Shown piece after piece: positions 47,329-57,835 of a stretch of 64,000 nucleotides of DNA. The DNA comes from Smittia aterrima (Eukaryota > Arthropoda > Insecta > Diptera > Chironomidae). Both the position numbers and the translations under genes were made by a program. The first letter of the stretch is position 1. Every line of letters starts with the position of its first letter. The DNA lies in assembly GCA_033063855.1 (NCBI GenBank), contig CP093830.1:11656854-11720853 (forward strand), read 5' to 3'. The notes beneath the pieces are model-generated. The model saw only the letters and a program-made list of their open reading frames with translations. It did no database searches and was not told where the DNA came from.

Positions 47329-50266
47329 TTACAGGCTCTTCGTGATATTTTGATACAATCGACGTCCCCACCACGACTCCAAGTCAAATGGTTTGAAGTC
47401 CTTCAGAAGTGGACTTGGTGGATCGACGTAATAGCTGTAGGACGAGCTTGTTGATGATGCTGATGACAGGGAGCAAGTTGAGCCTGAAAATAAGTTTATT
47501 TAGTTCAAGTTTTGAAAACTAATTAAAGATGAAACTTACTTGAATCTGGCGAATCATTTGCATCGTATGGATTCTCTGCTATCACCATTTTCCAAGCTGT
47601 AATCAAAAGAAATAAATCGAATGAAACAAATTGATCAGGAAATGCAATTAAGGCTGAGTCGATCAATCGTTTCAATGCGTTGATTATCTTAACAACCTTG
47701 AACGCGTTTCTCAGACAGCAACAAGTTTAATTAAAGAAATCGGAAATAAAAAGCGATTGGAGCGTTTTGTTGGAAACGACTTTCGTTCTAAGAATGCCTT
47801 CAATATTGTTTCGCTACAGAAACTAAAACAAAATCTAAAAATATTCTTCAGATACTTTGAGCGTCACATGAGAAATCTTTCTTGCTTGGATTCCGAAACT
47901 ATTTAAAGACAAGCGACCATCATTAGTCACGAGACGATGGAACACGAGATGAGGATAAAGCAATCTAAGATGAAAAAATCCTGACAAAATGGAAAGTTTC
48001 CAAGGACAAATCGAACGAGAGTTCGAGTGAGGCAACCACGTGTGAATAAAAATTCGTCTGGAATGACGAACATCTGTAGCGGAAGGCTCACAAAGCATAC
48101 GATATGTGAACTCAACTAATGTCAACATTCGATGTTTTAATTTCTTGAATATTTTAGTTTCAATATTTTCTTTTTGTTTGGTTGTCGTGAAGTGCTCTAC
48201 GTTTGTTGCTTCGTTGGGGAACTAATTTCTTTTCTTGTGACACAACAATCAAGTCTCACGGCTTGATCAAGTTTTTTCACTGATCAAGTTTTGTTATTTC
48301 GGAGGCTTGTCACATGACTCTCTGTCGCATCAAAAAAGAAGTAAACTCTCAATTAACTCGTTAATGTAATTGAAGGAGGAAAACCTTCAAAAACACTTTA
48401 ATTCATAAATCGACATTTTTTTGCGCAGCAGATGCCACCGCAGAGATTACTTGAATGAAGCAACTATGTCGCGAGACGCTTGGCACATAATCAAAGCAAT
48501 TGTTAGATCTGACGAGAGTTTATTTCATTAAGTCGTTGTGTAATAGAATTGAGTTCACCGTTTCCTCATTGCGACTCTGTGATGAGGTGTTTTGAGACGA
48601 CGAACTCTTTATCAACGTCTGATAACGATTGGACGAGTTAGGGATTGACAGCAAGACTCACATTCATTCATATACCGAGCAAGCTCTTCATGTTGCGGGC
48701 TGAGAATTTCCTGATTCTGCTGGTGATGGTGATGAGACTTCAGGTAGTTGTGAGATTTTCTCGATGTTTGGAAAACTGGCTTAGGTACACTGCAACGATA
48801 AAAAAGAAAGGAAGTTCATTTAGTTGATTTGTTTATCTACCAATTCACACTTTATGTCAGCTCAAGTATCGAAAAGGTTCAACAATGAAGAAGAATTCAG
48901 AGCTGAGGCTCTGATTTGCTTTTAGTCCGAAACAGTTTGCTTTGCGTCATGATGAGAAGAAATAAAAATAAACAACGTCGGAATATTTGGCGCTCTCATA
49001 AAAATCTTTCCTTCTCGTCTTCTTATCATTTCATTTTGAGGTTTTGGAAACGAAGTAGAAAAGTTTGTCAAATTTCGCTTATCACGATCAGAAATGATTG
49101 AATAAGAATTGCACGAGCTATGATCGGATGTTAGGCCACGACACGTGTGTGGAAAGTTTTCAAAAATGAGTTCAGCTCTATGAAGTATCTCAAATGCTTC
49201 AAATGCACTTCTGTTTGTTGAAGAAAATGAGATTGTTCGTTAAGAAGAAGCAGCGGAAGAAAGTCGAGCACAAAGCATGGAAGACGATGATTGGATGTTT
49301 TTAAAATTAAGAGAACTTTCTGGTGATTCTAAAAATGTTTCTGAGTTTCAGGTCATTCTCATGAAATTTCAAGCCGGTTTCATGAAATTCTGGTTAGGGG
49401 GGAGCATTAGCATACTTGCTAAACATTCTGATCAATCTCGAGAGAGTTCTTGTCATGGAAGAAGAAATTTATTTTCAAAGCTAGAAAATTAATTGAAATT
49501 CAAGAAAATTGTCATTTTTAAAAATTGAATTTTGTTTTCGACAGTTCATTTTCACTAATCCTTGACGAACCTAATTAATTTCACTGTTGACCGCGGTCAT
49601 ATCAAATAAACAAACCGAAGACATCGAACTTATTATCTGAGCGAAGGTCGTTGAGATATTTTTAAGACAAAATGAAAATTCCACGAATTGCGTATCTGAC
49701 AAAAGGAAAATTAATTGATGTTAAACCTAAAATTGCGAATCACATGACTTGAAAGTCAAAAGTTTCCACTGCCGGCTAGTTCTTCTATTTTCCTTTGCCG
49801 AACAAAACAAACCGAGCATTTCCTCACACCCGATTGCATAATCACAATTCGCGGCAATGTGGGAGTCGAATTTATCGATTTTCTTCTTGCGAACTACTTT
49901 CAGCTTTTATTTTTTTTTTGTTGATTGCGGAAAAGTTTAGCGGCGAAGGAAAAAGTTATTAGTTAGTCTGGTTTCAATAAAATCACGCGGAGATAATTTT
50001 CTGTTAAATAACAAATGTAATAAACGTGCTCGATTGAGTAATCGAATATCTCTCGGTCGAAAAGCTCTCACCTGAATTCACTATTATCACAAGCACTTTT
50101 CTTGCTCAATTCACGTATCGTTTCTATCTTCTCGAAGTTCTGTGGGAGCCCTAATGACCGGAGAATAATAAATTATTAAGGATTCACTGTCGGCGACTGT
50201 CTTAAGTTTACCTCGCCGGGTCTTCGTTGCAACTAATTTACTCGGAGCCTTTGATATTGTGTACAT
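47329..50266 (-). CDS. MCRIP/FAM195-family protein (5 exons, 157 aa)
   Basis: Exons are 50266-50212, 50150-50072, 48789-48662, 47596-47540 and 47483-47329; 474 coding bases close in frame. All introns are GT-AG, with two of 1-1.3 kb. The protein has a basic N-terminus, a histidine/glutamine run (HHHHQQNQ) near 63-70, then SPQHEELARYMNESW at 75-89, which resembles the TPAHEENVRFIYEAW block of vertebrate MCRIP1/2. A serine-rich linker follows, then PPSPLLKDFKPFDLESWWG, which resembles the PNPSLKTFKPIDL block, and a C-terminal RRLYQNITKSL that vertebrate members lack. MCRIP proteins bind the CtBP corepressor and the RNA helicase DDX6 under ERK control; a similar role here is inference. The gene starts only 213 bases after the Pkd2 stop on the same strand. 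An initiator-like TCAGTT lies at 50397-50402. Exon structure is firm; the family call rests on two motifs in the right order. Confidence 0.8.
48790..50071 (-). other. second intron of the MCRIP-like gene
   Basis: A 1.3 kb intron with no supported nested gene. A third intron (47597-48661) of about 1.1 kb is similar. Frames inside them are short and lack motifs. Confidence 0.6.
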
Positions 50267-50411
50267 CTTCAAAACTCGTCAAACACTTCAAATCAACGCG
50301 GAAATAGCTTTTAAATTGATTAAAAATATTTTCTATTATTTGTTACACAACACAGCGATCGGGATTAAGTTCTGTTCACTTCTACGTTTCTTTTGCAACT
50401 GAGAGGAAAAT

Positions 50412-50417
50412 TTTATT
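50412..50417 (-). terminator. polyadenylation signal of the polycystin gene
   Basis: Minus-strand AATAAA lies about 63 bases past the stop of the polycystin gene and just before the initiator-like TCAGTT (50402-50397) of the MCRIP-like gene, so the two transcription units nearly touch. Confidence 0.55.
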
Positions 50418-50479
50418 TGTTTGGCTTTATGAAAGCGTCAAAACAAACCTCACAACAGTTTTAAAAAAGAAAATGTTTT

Positions 50480-52284
50480 TCATTTGAGTTTCTTGATGAT
50501 TTCCCCGAACTTGAGTGCACAATGATCGACAGCATTTTCCAACGCGAAAATTCTTTCTTCAAAGCTGTTGAATTTTTGTTGATTAATTTTGCAGTCTGAG
50601 CAATGATTTGGATGCCCTGAAGTTGAAGCTTCTTGATCGCTTTCTATTTCATCAGGATCAACTTGAGTTTCTCTGCTCTCCTTTGAGTCCCAATAACTTC
50701 TTCGAACGGATTTCTTGTAAAATGTTTTGACTTTGTCTTTAATGAATTGACCAACAGGAAGAACTTTTTGAGTGTTATTGGCTTTGACTTCTGCGTAAGT
50801 GTCGTTGATAATCGCGAGAAACATGTTGAGCAGAACGAAGAAGACAAAGAAAATGTAACTGAGAAAGAAAATTGGACCAAGTACTCGATTAGCTCTTTCA
50901 ATCGACAAATAATCAAAATCTCCAAGAATTGTTCGCATGAGAGTGAAGAGGGAATCGGTGAAAGTCCGAAAGTCGTGAATCTCTGAGCCGAATAAAACAT
51001 TTCCGAGTTGAGCATAAGCGACGAAGACGATCAGAAACATGAATCCAAATCCTGCCACATCTTTTGTGCAATTAGCCAAAGTTCTGACAAATTGAAGCAT
51101 TGTTTGATTAAATTTGATGAACTTCAACATTCGAATCCAAATCAGGAAGATAAAAACTCCCAAAGCGTCGAGGAACATCGCATGCCAGAAACTGATTTCG
51201 TCGAAGCTTAAAAACTGTTTCGTGTTCTCATTGAGTTTCTTAAGTTTCTCTTCGATGTAAATAGTTCGAAAGATGATAAATCCTGTAGCAGCGTAAGCGA
51301 TCACAAGAATCGTCACGTCAATCCAATTCCAGAACGACTCAAAATATTTGCGACCGAGTTTAATCATTTGACCGACTTCATTGTACGAATAGATTGCAAT
51401 TTGCAAAAAGAATGCGATAGCGAAAAGCGTCCAAACGTAGTCAGACAAAATTGAAATTCGACGTTCTCTCATCACTCGAAAGTTTGTTGAAGTGACTAAA
51501 CCACCAGTTGGCAGAACCTCGGCTGTTAACTTTGCAGAACAAAACACATTTATGTTGGGATTGAAGATTGTAAACTCGATAAAGACGACTCGAGTTCCGC
51601 GATTGATCCAACCGTTATCACGTAAAGTCATTAAGCGGCTTCGAGTAATCTCACGAGACTCGTCAAAGTCATGATAGAATCCACCGCCGTGATACATTTG
51701 AAAGACTCCCCATGTCACAAAACCTTCAAGTTCATCTGATGTGTGATATTTCCAAGCACTCCCAACTCTCAGGCCGAAACTGTTTTTATCTTCTGATGAT
51801 TTCGAATAGAAACCGTAACATTCGTTTTTGAAGAGATGCTCAAAGTCTTTGTGAATTACACAGGAGTCGTTGCGGACTCTCAACTGTCTCATTCGAACTC
51901 CTCCAAGAACACGATTTTCTTTCATAAACATCGAGCCTTCAGCGCCAATTAAATCTTCTCCGTAAAGTCCATCGAGTAAAACGGTATCAATGAATTGCCA
52001 TAGTTCGTGGGAGTTTGATAAATCCTTGAAGTTGATGTCTGTGTCGTAAATCGATCGAAAATGTTTGTCGACAAATAATTTATTCAACATATCCGTGCAG
52101 AAGTAAAGAGAATCTCCAACATTTCCAAATGCAACTGTCAATTTTAAGAAATTTTAAAAAACATTTTATTTTAAAGAAATCTTAACTCACCAACGCATGA
52201 TGTGACCAAAAATAATAAATACAAGCAAAGTTCACGAATTGTTTTCTTTACTTGCTTTCTAAGAATTTCAGCTTCGCTAATCAT
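50480..52284 (-). CDS. Pkd2: polycystin-2 (TRPP) cation channel, short N-terminus (2 exons, 582 aa)
   Basis: Exons are 52284-52191 and 52134-50480, with a 56-base GT-AG intron; 1749 coding bases close in frame. Only about 20 residues precede the first membrane helix (YLLFLVTSCVVAFGN). The large extracellular polycystin (TOP) domain spans about 45-255 and has the hallmark GGVRMRQLRVRNDSC. Five further helices follow from about 265. The pore helix and filter read FTLMRTILGDFDY with the LGD filter of PKD2, and the last helix ends LLNMFLAIINDTYAEV. The C-terminal cytoplasmic part has a short coiled coil (NSFEERIFALENAVDHCALK). Polycystin-2 forms tetrameric calcium-permeable channels in cilia and sperm flagella. 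Lack of the long N-terminal cytoplasmic region and of a clear EF-hand distinguishes it from mammalian PKD2 (about 970 residues). An upstream exon could exist, but the head-to-head Rassf gene leaves only 590 bases. It might be a lineage paralogue rather than the Pkd2 orthologue. Confidence 0.88.
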
Positions 52285-52874
52285 TTCTTAATTGAAAAAC
52301 TAATCAAAGATTTGTTCATATTTCTTGGTTGACTGAGATTGTGTCTTATCAGTTGAAACATAAAATTGACGGTTGAAAGTTTTCCTACGCTTACTAGTCG
52401 CAGCGAATTTAACTTGTTTCAAACGTTGTTGAAAGGTTTGCACACGTTGTAACCGGTAATCGAGTTTAAATTAATTTTCTATTTATTTTGACTCTCTTGC
52501 TGTCCCTATTTGATATCAAAGTAAACAATACAAAATAAATTAACTTGTTTACATTAAAATACAAAATTAGAAGAAAAAAATATTTACGCAAAATACAAAC
52601 TCTCGATTAGCGATTCGCAGTTGTAAAGTCTCCCGAACTAAATTTTCTAAAGAAATTTCAATTTTATCAATTTACTCTTTAATAATCCTAAGTAGTTCGA
52701 TAACAATGTGATTCACGCCATAATCAACATAATGATCAATCCAACAAAACTAGCGAATTGTTGTTATTTTAGTTAACTTATCGAGAATCTTTCTGATTTA
52801 GTTTTCCCTTCTTAGAAAGAAGAAAATTCCTTTGTTTTGAAGGTTTCCAATCAATTAAATTCACATCGATAAGG
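52285..52874. promoter_or_regulatory. shared head-to-head promoter region of Pkd2 and Rassf
   Basis: 590 bases separate the divergent ATGs. The sequence is AT-rich with no clear TATA box; an X-box-like motif at 52446-52460 fails the consensus at two positions. The two genes must share or tightly abut their regulatory DNA. Confidence 0.45.
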
Positions 52875-55393
52875 ATGTGGAAGTGTAACAAATGCCAGAA
52901 GCCAGTATTTTTCGGTGAGTAAACTTCTCCCGGGAAGTGCAAAATAACCGCATGAGTTGTTTCGCAATTTTCCTCTAATTGACGAATCATTTCAGCTGAG
53001 CGACAACAATCATTAGGCTTCGACTGGCATCCTGAATGTCTTCGATGTCATGAATGTGGGAAACGATTGAATCCAGGGCAACATGCAGAGCACAAGGGCG
53101 TAAGTCAAAAGTCAATTATCAACTTCCGGAAGTGATAAACATAATTTTCGTTTTAAGGTTCCCTATTGTCATGTTCCATGTTATGGAGCATTGTTCGGCC
53201 CACAACTATTCGGTCATGGAACTCGAGTTGAGTCACACAAAAGCTTTGGTCAAAAAGTTCCAAATCCTACACCAAAAGGCTCGCCTGCGCTTACCGTCCC
53301 GAAATCACAAATCGAAACGAAGCTCAAGACTTACAATCAATTTTATAACAACAAAAGTCTGGAAGTAAAATCTCGTGAAGTTAATGGAAGACTTGTACTC
53401 GAAGGAGCTTTACGAATTTATTGGGGAATCCAAGGAGTGATCCATTTAAAAGAAGATGACGATCAACGTACGGTTGTGACAATTCGCAAGCGGCATTCAG
53501 TTCGGTATCCAAACTCTGTTGATATCGTAAGTACTCACAACTTAATTCCTTTTAAACAAATTCCTAACAAATCTTTAATTGTAGATTCGAGAGAGTATTA
53601 TTCAATCAGATCAAGCTGTAGCTGCAAGCGATAATGATACAACGATATCAGATTCCCTTTCGTATGATACCATCAGTATGTCATCAGATGTTAACTCACT
53701 CAGCTCCGGCAGTAATAACTCATCAAAGGAATGTTCACCGGCACATCTGAGCGCTACGCTTCCAGCTAAGCTTGACGTTAAGAATCTCGAATGGGATGAG
53801 ATTGACGATTTGCTTCAGGTGGAGCGGAAAGCCGACGACAATCAACGCTACTCGACTATGCCCTTGTCTCTGAGTTCAAGCATGACTGATAGTCAAATAT
53901 CAAACGTCAGCTTAGACACTGATACATCCAGTTTCAAGACTTTATCGCCAGAGGGTGAAACGACCTCTGAATCATCAAGCATTTATTACTCGCAATTGGA
54001 TTCATCGAATGGAAAGTGCCATCCGTCAATTGCCGACGACGAAGATACGCCAACGTTAAAGCCTTGCGACTTCGAAGATTTTAGACGTCAAATCAGCCAG
54101 GATTATATGAACGGTGCCAATGATATGCCAAACGTTCACGAGGGAACGCTAAAGTTTAATCAGCCAATCGATCCATCTCGTATCAACGACTCACTGAAGC
54201 TTTATCAAGATAACATCATGAGTAAAAGCATGCAGAGTGAAGATGGACTTAGCATGTACTCGTTGTCGAATAGTTTCTGCATCCCGGGACAAATCAACTC
54301 ATTCAACATTCAAGATACTTTGAATCTCCTAAAAAATTCATCATCCTCGTCTTCCTCCGACGACAAAACGCTCAAGCATGAAAGCAATAAATTGTTTAAG
54401 AAGTCAATCTCGATGGGGCAAGCTTCATCATCACCTGACGATGAGCTGTCAACATCTGAAATAGGAATTTCACGATCAAAGTCTGGACCGAATTATGCCT
54501 TAAACGATTTCGAAAGCGACACGATTAAGCCTTCGGGCAAACCAAGTTCATCGATCAGCATCAAGATGGATTGCTATGATGAGCTTAAGAGCGAGAGTGT
54601 CAATGGATCATCTGAATCAGCATCAACAGTCTCAACACCAAATGATGATGAAGGAACTGATGCAGTTATCCTAAGAAAGAAACATAAAGGATCAACAGCG
54701 ATCAAGAGGCGTTCAGGAAATAGAAGGTAACATCTCTAAGCAAGTAATTGAATTTTTAAAACTCATGCAAGATTATTTACAGATCACGAACAAAATTAAA
54801 ACGTCGATGCTCAATCAATGGACATTACTATAACCGAGAGACATCATTCTTTACTCCGCCAACTGGATCACAGATGAGCGTGTACACAACTTCAATGCAG
54901 AGTACTCAAGAAATTATCAGTCTCGTTATGGACAAATATAAAGTTGAGTCGAAAGCAGAGAACTTTGCGTTGTTTGTCGTTCGAGATAATGGAGAGCAGA
55001 AGAAGTTGAGCAATGATGACTTTCCATTGATGGCTCGGGTTTTGATGGGTCCACACGAAGATGTCGCAAGACTCTTCTTAATGGATGCTCAAGAAACTCA
55101 TGAAATCAGGTGCGAAATCTTTAAAAATCTTTAAAAATTCACATTGATTGATTTACCGTTCAACAGCCCCGAGGTCGCACAATTTCTCAATCTATCCATT
55201 CCCGAATGCCGTGCCATCGTTGAGCGATACTATGAAGAAGAAGAGCGTGAGCTATTCAGAATTCGTGAGAAGTAAGTTGTGCCGAAAAATCACCAAATGC
55301 GTCAATTGAATATGAATTTAAATCTTCAACAGATACAATGATCTTCGCAAACGCATCGTTCAACGGATGGAATCGTTAAAAGTCAGATTGTAG
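52875..55393 (+). CDS. Rassf: RASSF tumour-suppressor homologue with LIM, RA and SARAH domains (7 exons, 715 aa)
   Basis: Exons are 52875-52914, 52996-53099, 53158-53526, 53585-54726, 54783-55109, 55167-55271 and 55333-55393; 2148 coding bases close in frame. The N-terminus is one LIM zinc-binding domain with Cys4, Cys7, His25, Cys28, Cys31, Cys34, Cys52 and Cys56. A long serine-rich, disordered middle (about 170-550) has many SP and SS sites. The Ras-association domain is in exon 5, about residues 575-660 (EIISLVMDKYKVE, NFALFVV, LFLMDAQ). The SARAH helix follows, about 670-713 (IVERYYEEEERELFRIREKY). LIM plus RA plus SARAH in one chain is the arrangement of the insect RASSF protein; vertebrate RASSF1-6 lack the LIM domain. 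In Drosophila the protein binds Hippo through SARAH and competes with Salvador, and recruits the STRIPAK phosphatase. All domains are intact here. Confidence 0.93.
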
Positions 55394-57376
55394 TTTCAAC
55401 AAAGATTTTGAAAGATCCCAAATATTATTAAAACTTCATTAGATCGCCCGCGAATCACTAATCCAAAAATTAATTGCAAAAAGTCTAATCAAGATTATTG
55501 TTACTAACCCAAGCTGCGGTCATTAGAGTCTTCATCTGGGAATCCATCTAGAAATTTGGGGAGGATCAGAAGGCGGCTTCAAATTTTAATTAATTCGTTC
55601 AAAAGGTGATGGAGGATTTTTCAATAAAAACCAGGCGATGGGTTCCCGTGTTGCAACTCTCAGCACAGCAAACTAACAAACAAAAAAAAAATAAGAATCG
55701 TGAATTCATTTTCTTCGTTTTGTTGCATTTTGATTCTTTAAGTCTTCATCGAATGATTGAAATTAGTTTTAGTTTTTTATGCACAGCCATCCAATCAAAT
55801 TAATCAAATTGTTTCATCCAGATCAAAACTTCCAAACGAGCACTTGAACAAAAAAGCTGAAAATGTTACGCAATTAGATTAGGATTTGGGATAACTTCGT
55901 TAGGCTCGTCAATGAGAATGAAAATATTGATCCAATGATCTTCAATGATTGTGACTTAATCTCTAAAATCTTCCCGCACCCAAAAGGATTATCGAGCAAG
56001 CCCGTAAACAGAAAATAAATCTCACCTTGCTCGATCACCGTTATTTTAATTTCTGTAACACGAAAAAATCTTTATCTTTAATATAATTTTGTGTTTCTTC
56101 TTTTCCGTATCGAGTCGACTGACGGAGAGAAACATTCTTGCACTGTCATCTAAGAAATTGTATTTTTCTTTTCACTGAAATTATGATGTAAATACAAATA
56201 TCGAGGAATTCACTTTTTTTCTCTTTTGGTTTTATTCGTTAATCAAATTATGAAAATGATGTTTTCGTTTCAGTTCTTTCTTCGTTCGTTTCTTTGCTTT
56301 GATTTTATTCATTTTATGCTGTGACCGAGGGAGTGGGAATAAGGAGGCTTAAGCTTATAAAGAAAGTGTTTAACATCGAATTGAGGTTGACGAAGATTTG
56401 CAATCAATTAAAGTCTCAATGACCTTTCTGTGTCACTTAAAATGCAATAAAATATATTTTAAATGGCTCAGAGGTTCCACTCCCTCATTAGCACATTTTT
56501 TTTTGTGGTCCACGATTATGCCATTCTTCTCGATTCATTCCTTTTCTTCGATTCATCTGTTGCTGATGCCCCACAAAACAAGAATGAAAAACACTATCAT
56601 GATGATATTGAATTTCAAATAAAAATATTTTCCCCGTTCGGTCACAGTTGGTGATCATTTCACGAGCTCCACGATTAACTCTCGAGGTGCCAAAGATGTT
56701 TATGATTACAACTTTTTGATTTTCACGTCATAAATCGTTATTCTCGTGCTTTGCTCTCGACTCTATTTCGGTGATTTATTCCTGAATCTAAGAATACACG
56801 AGACTGAATGAGATTGAAGATGATGTAATCGATTTCAGGGATGAGCATACAAAAGAAATAACAAAACAATAACAATTTGTATCGCCAAAAAGTTGAACAG
56901 TCAATAAAGAATTCTTTTCCATGAAATTTGAGTTTTTTTTTTGTGAAACTTGACTCTATGAACTTTAAGAGAATCTCGACTTCTCAATCAGCTCTTGAGA
57001 GTTCTTATGGGAAATTGAAAAATTACATTCCACACAGCGGAGCTTCCCTCACCTCGAGCCAATCAACTGTCAGCCAATTTTTCATCATCTCGCACTTGAG
57101 ACAAGCTTGAAGCAAGAAAAAACATTGAATCACCGAACTTGATGGGCATTCAATAAACGTTTTTGTTTTCGGTTGCTGAACAAGTGAGATCAATCGGCAA
57201 TTCACCTCAAGCCATTAAGTTAATCAAGAGAGTTCGATGCGATTAATTGAAATTGGATTGTTTGGGTCAGATGAGCTTATCAAAATAAAAAAGGTTTGAT
57301 TGGCTTGAGTTAACAATTGACGATGAAGACAAATCACTTTTAAATTATTTTATTTAAAGAAGAACTTTAAAAATAT
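55394..57376. other. intergenic region between convergent genes
   Basis: About 2 kb between the Rassf stop and the 3' end of the small coiled-coil gene. It presumably includes the Rassf 3' UTR. No coding exon or clear RNA is supported. Confidence 0.5.
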
Positions 57377-57835
57377 TTATTTAACTTTTGTTTTGCTAAT
57401 CTTCGTGTCTATAACCTCTCCCCGAAACTTTACAATTTGTTTAATTAACTCTCGCTGTTCTTTATTCCACAAATCCAAATCATCATTCAAGAGGGAAACC
57501 TGTTGAGAACTGAAGATGTCTTTGACGTTCTTGATCGCTTTTTTTCGCCTTCTCTCAACATCCGCGTGATTTTAAACGCGCGTTCTCCTCAAGAGATGAT
57601 TCTTCCAATTTAATGATGTAAGCTAACAATGACGAACGCCACGAAATGATGTTTTGATGAACCTTTACTTTCAAGTCGAGGGAATCGCAGCGAGGAAGAA
57701 GGATCAAGAAGAAGAAGATGAGGCGATAAATAGAGAAATAAAATAAATGGGCAATCGAGTGAGAGATGAAAAGTGTTAATTCCAACATTTATCAATTCTT
57801 CTCTTCGTATGTTCAATCGCATCGTCTTCGCTCAT
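57377..57835 (-). pseudogene. small coiled-coil gene broken by a one-base frameshift (2 exons)
   Basis: Exon 1 (57835-57787) starts MSEDDAIEHTKRRIDK and exon 2 (57667-57377) continues LKVHQNIISWRSSLL in frame, through KLEESSLEENARLKSRG. That frame then ends at a TGA at 57555-57557. The frame one base over carries on at once with DVERRRKKAIKNVKDIF and a further 45 protein-like residues to a TAA at 57377-57379. Both halves are charged, heptad-like helices, and together would make about 115 residues. The shift lies in or near an AAAA run in the TTTAAAATC context around 57565-57575. An AATAAA signal overlaps the final stop. The donor (GTTGGA) is weak. I do not recognise the family; size and coiled coil would suit a kinetochore or spindle subunit, but that is a guess. 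It is either a recent pseudogene or an intact gene with a sequencing or assembly error. Confidence 0.55.

Noticed and set aside
52446..52460. GTTGTAACCGGTAAT, X-box-like, upstream of the polycystin gene
   Set aside because: Fails the consensus at the sixth position and at the terminal C, unlike the exact match upstream of the FBF1-like gene.
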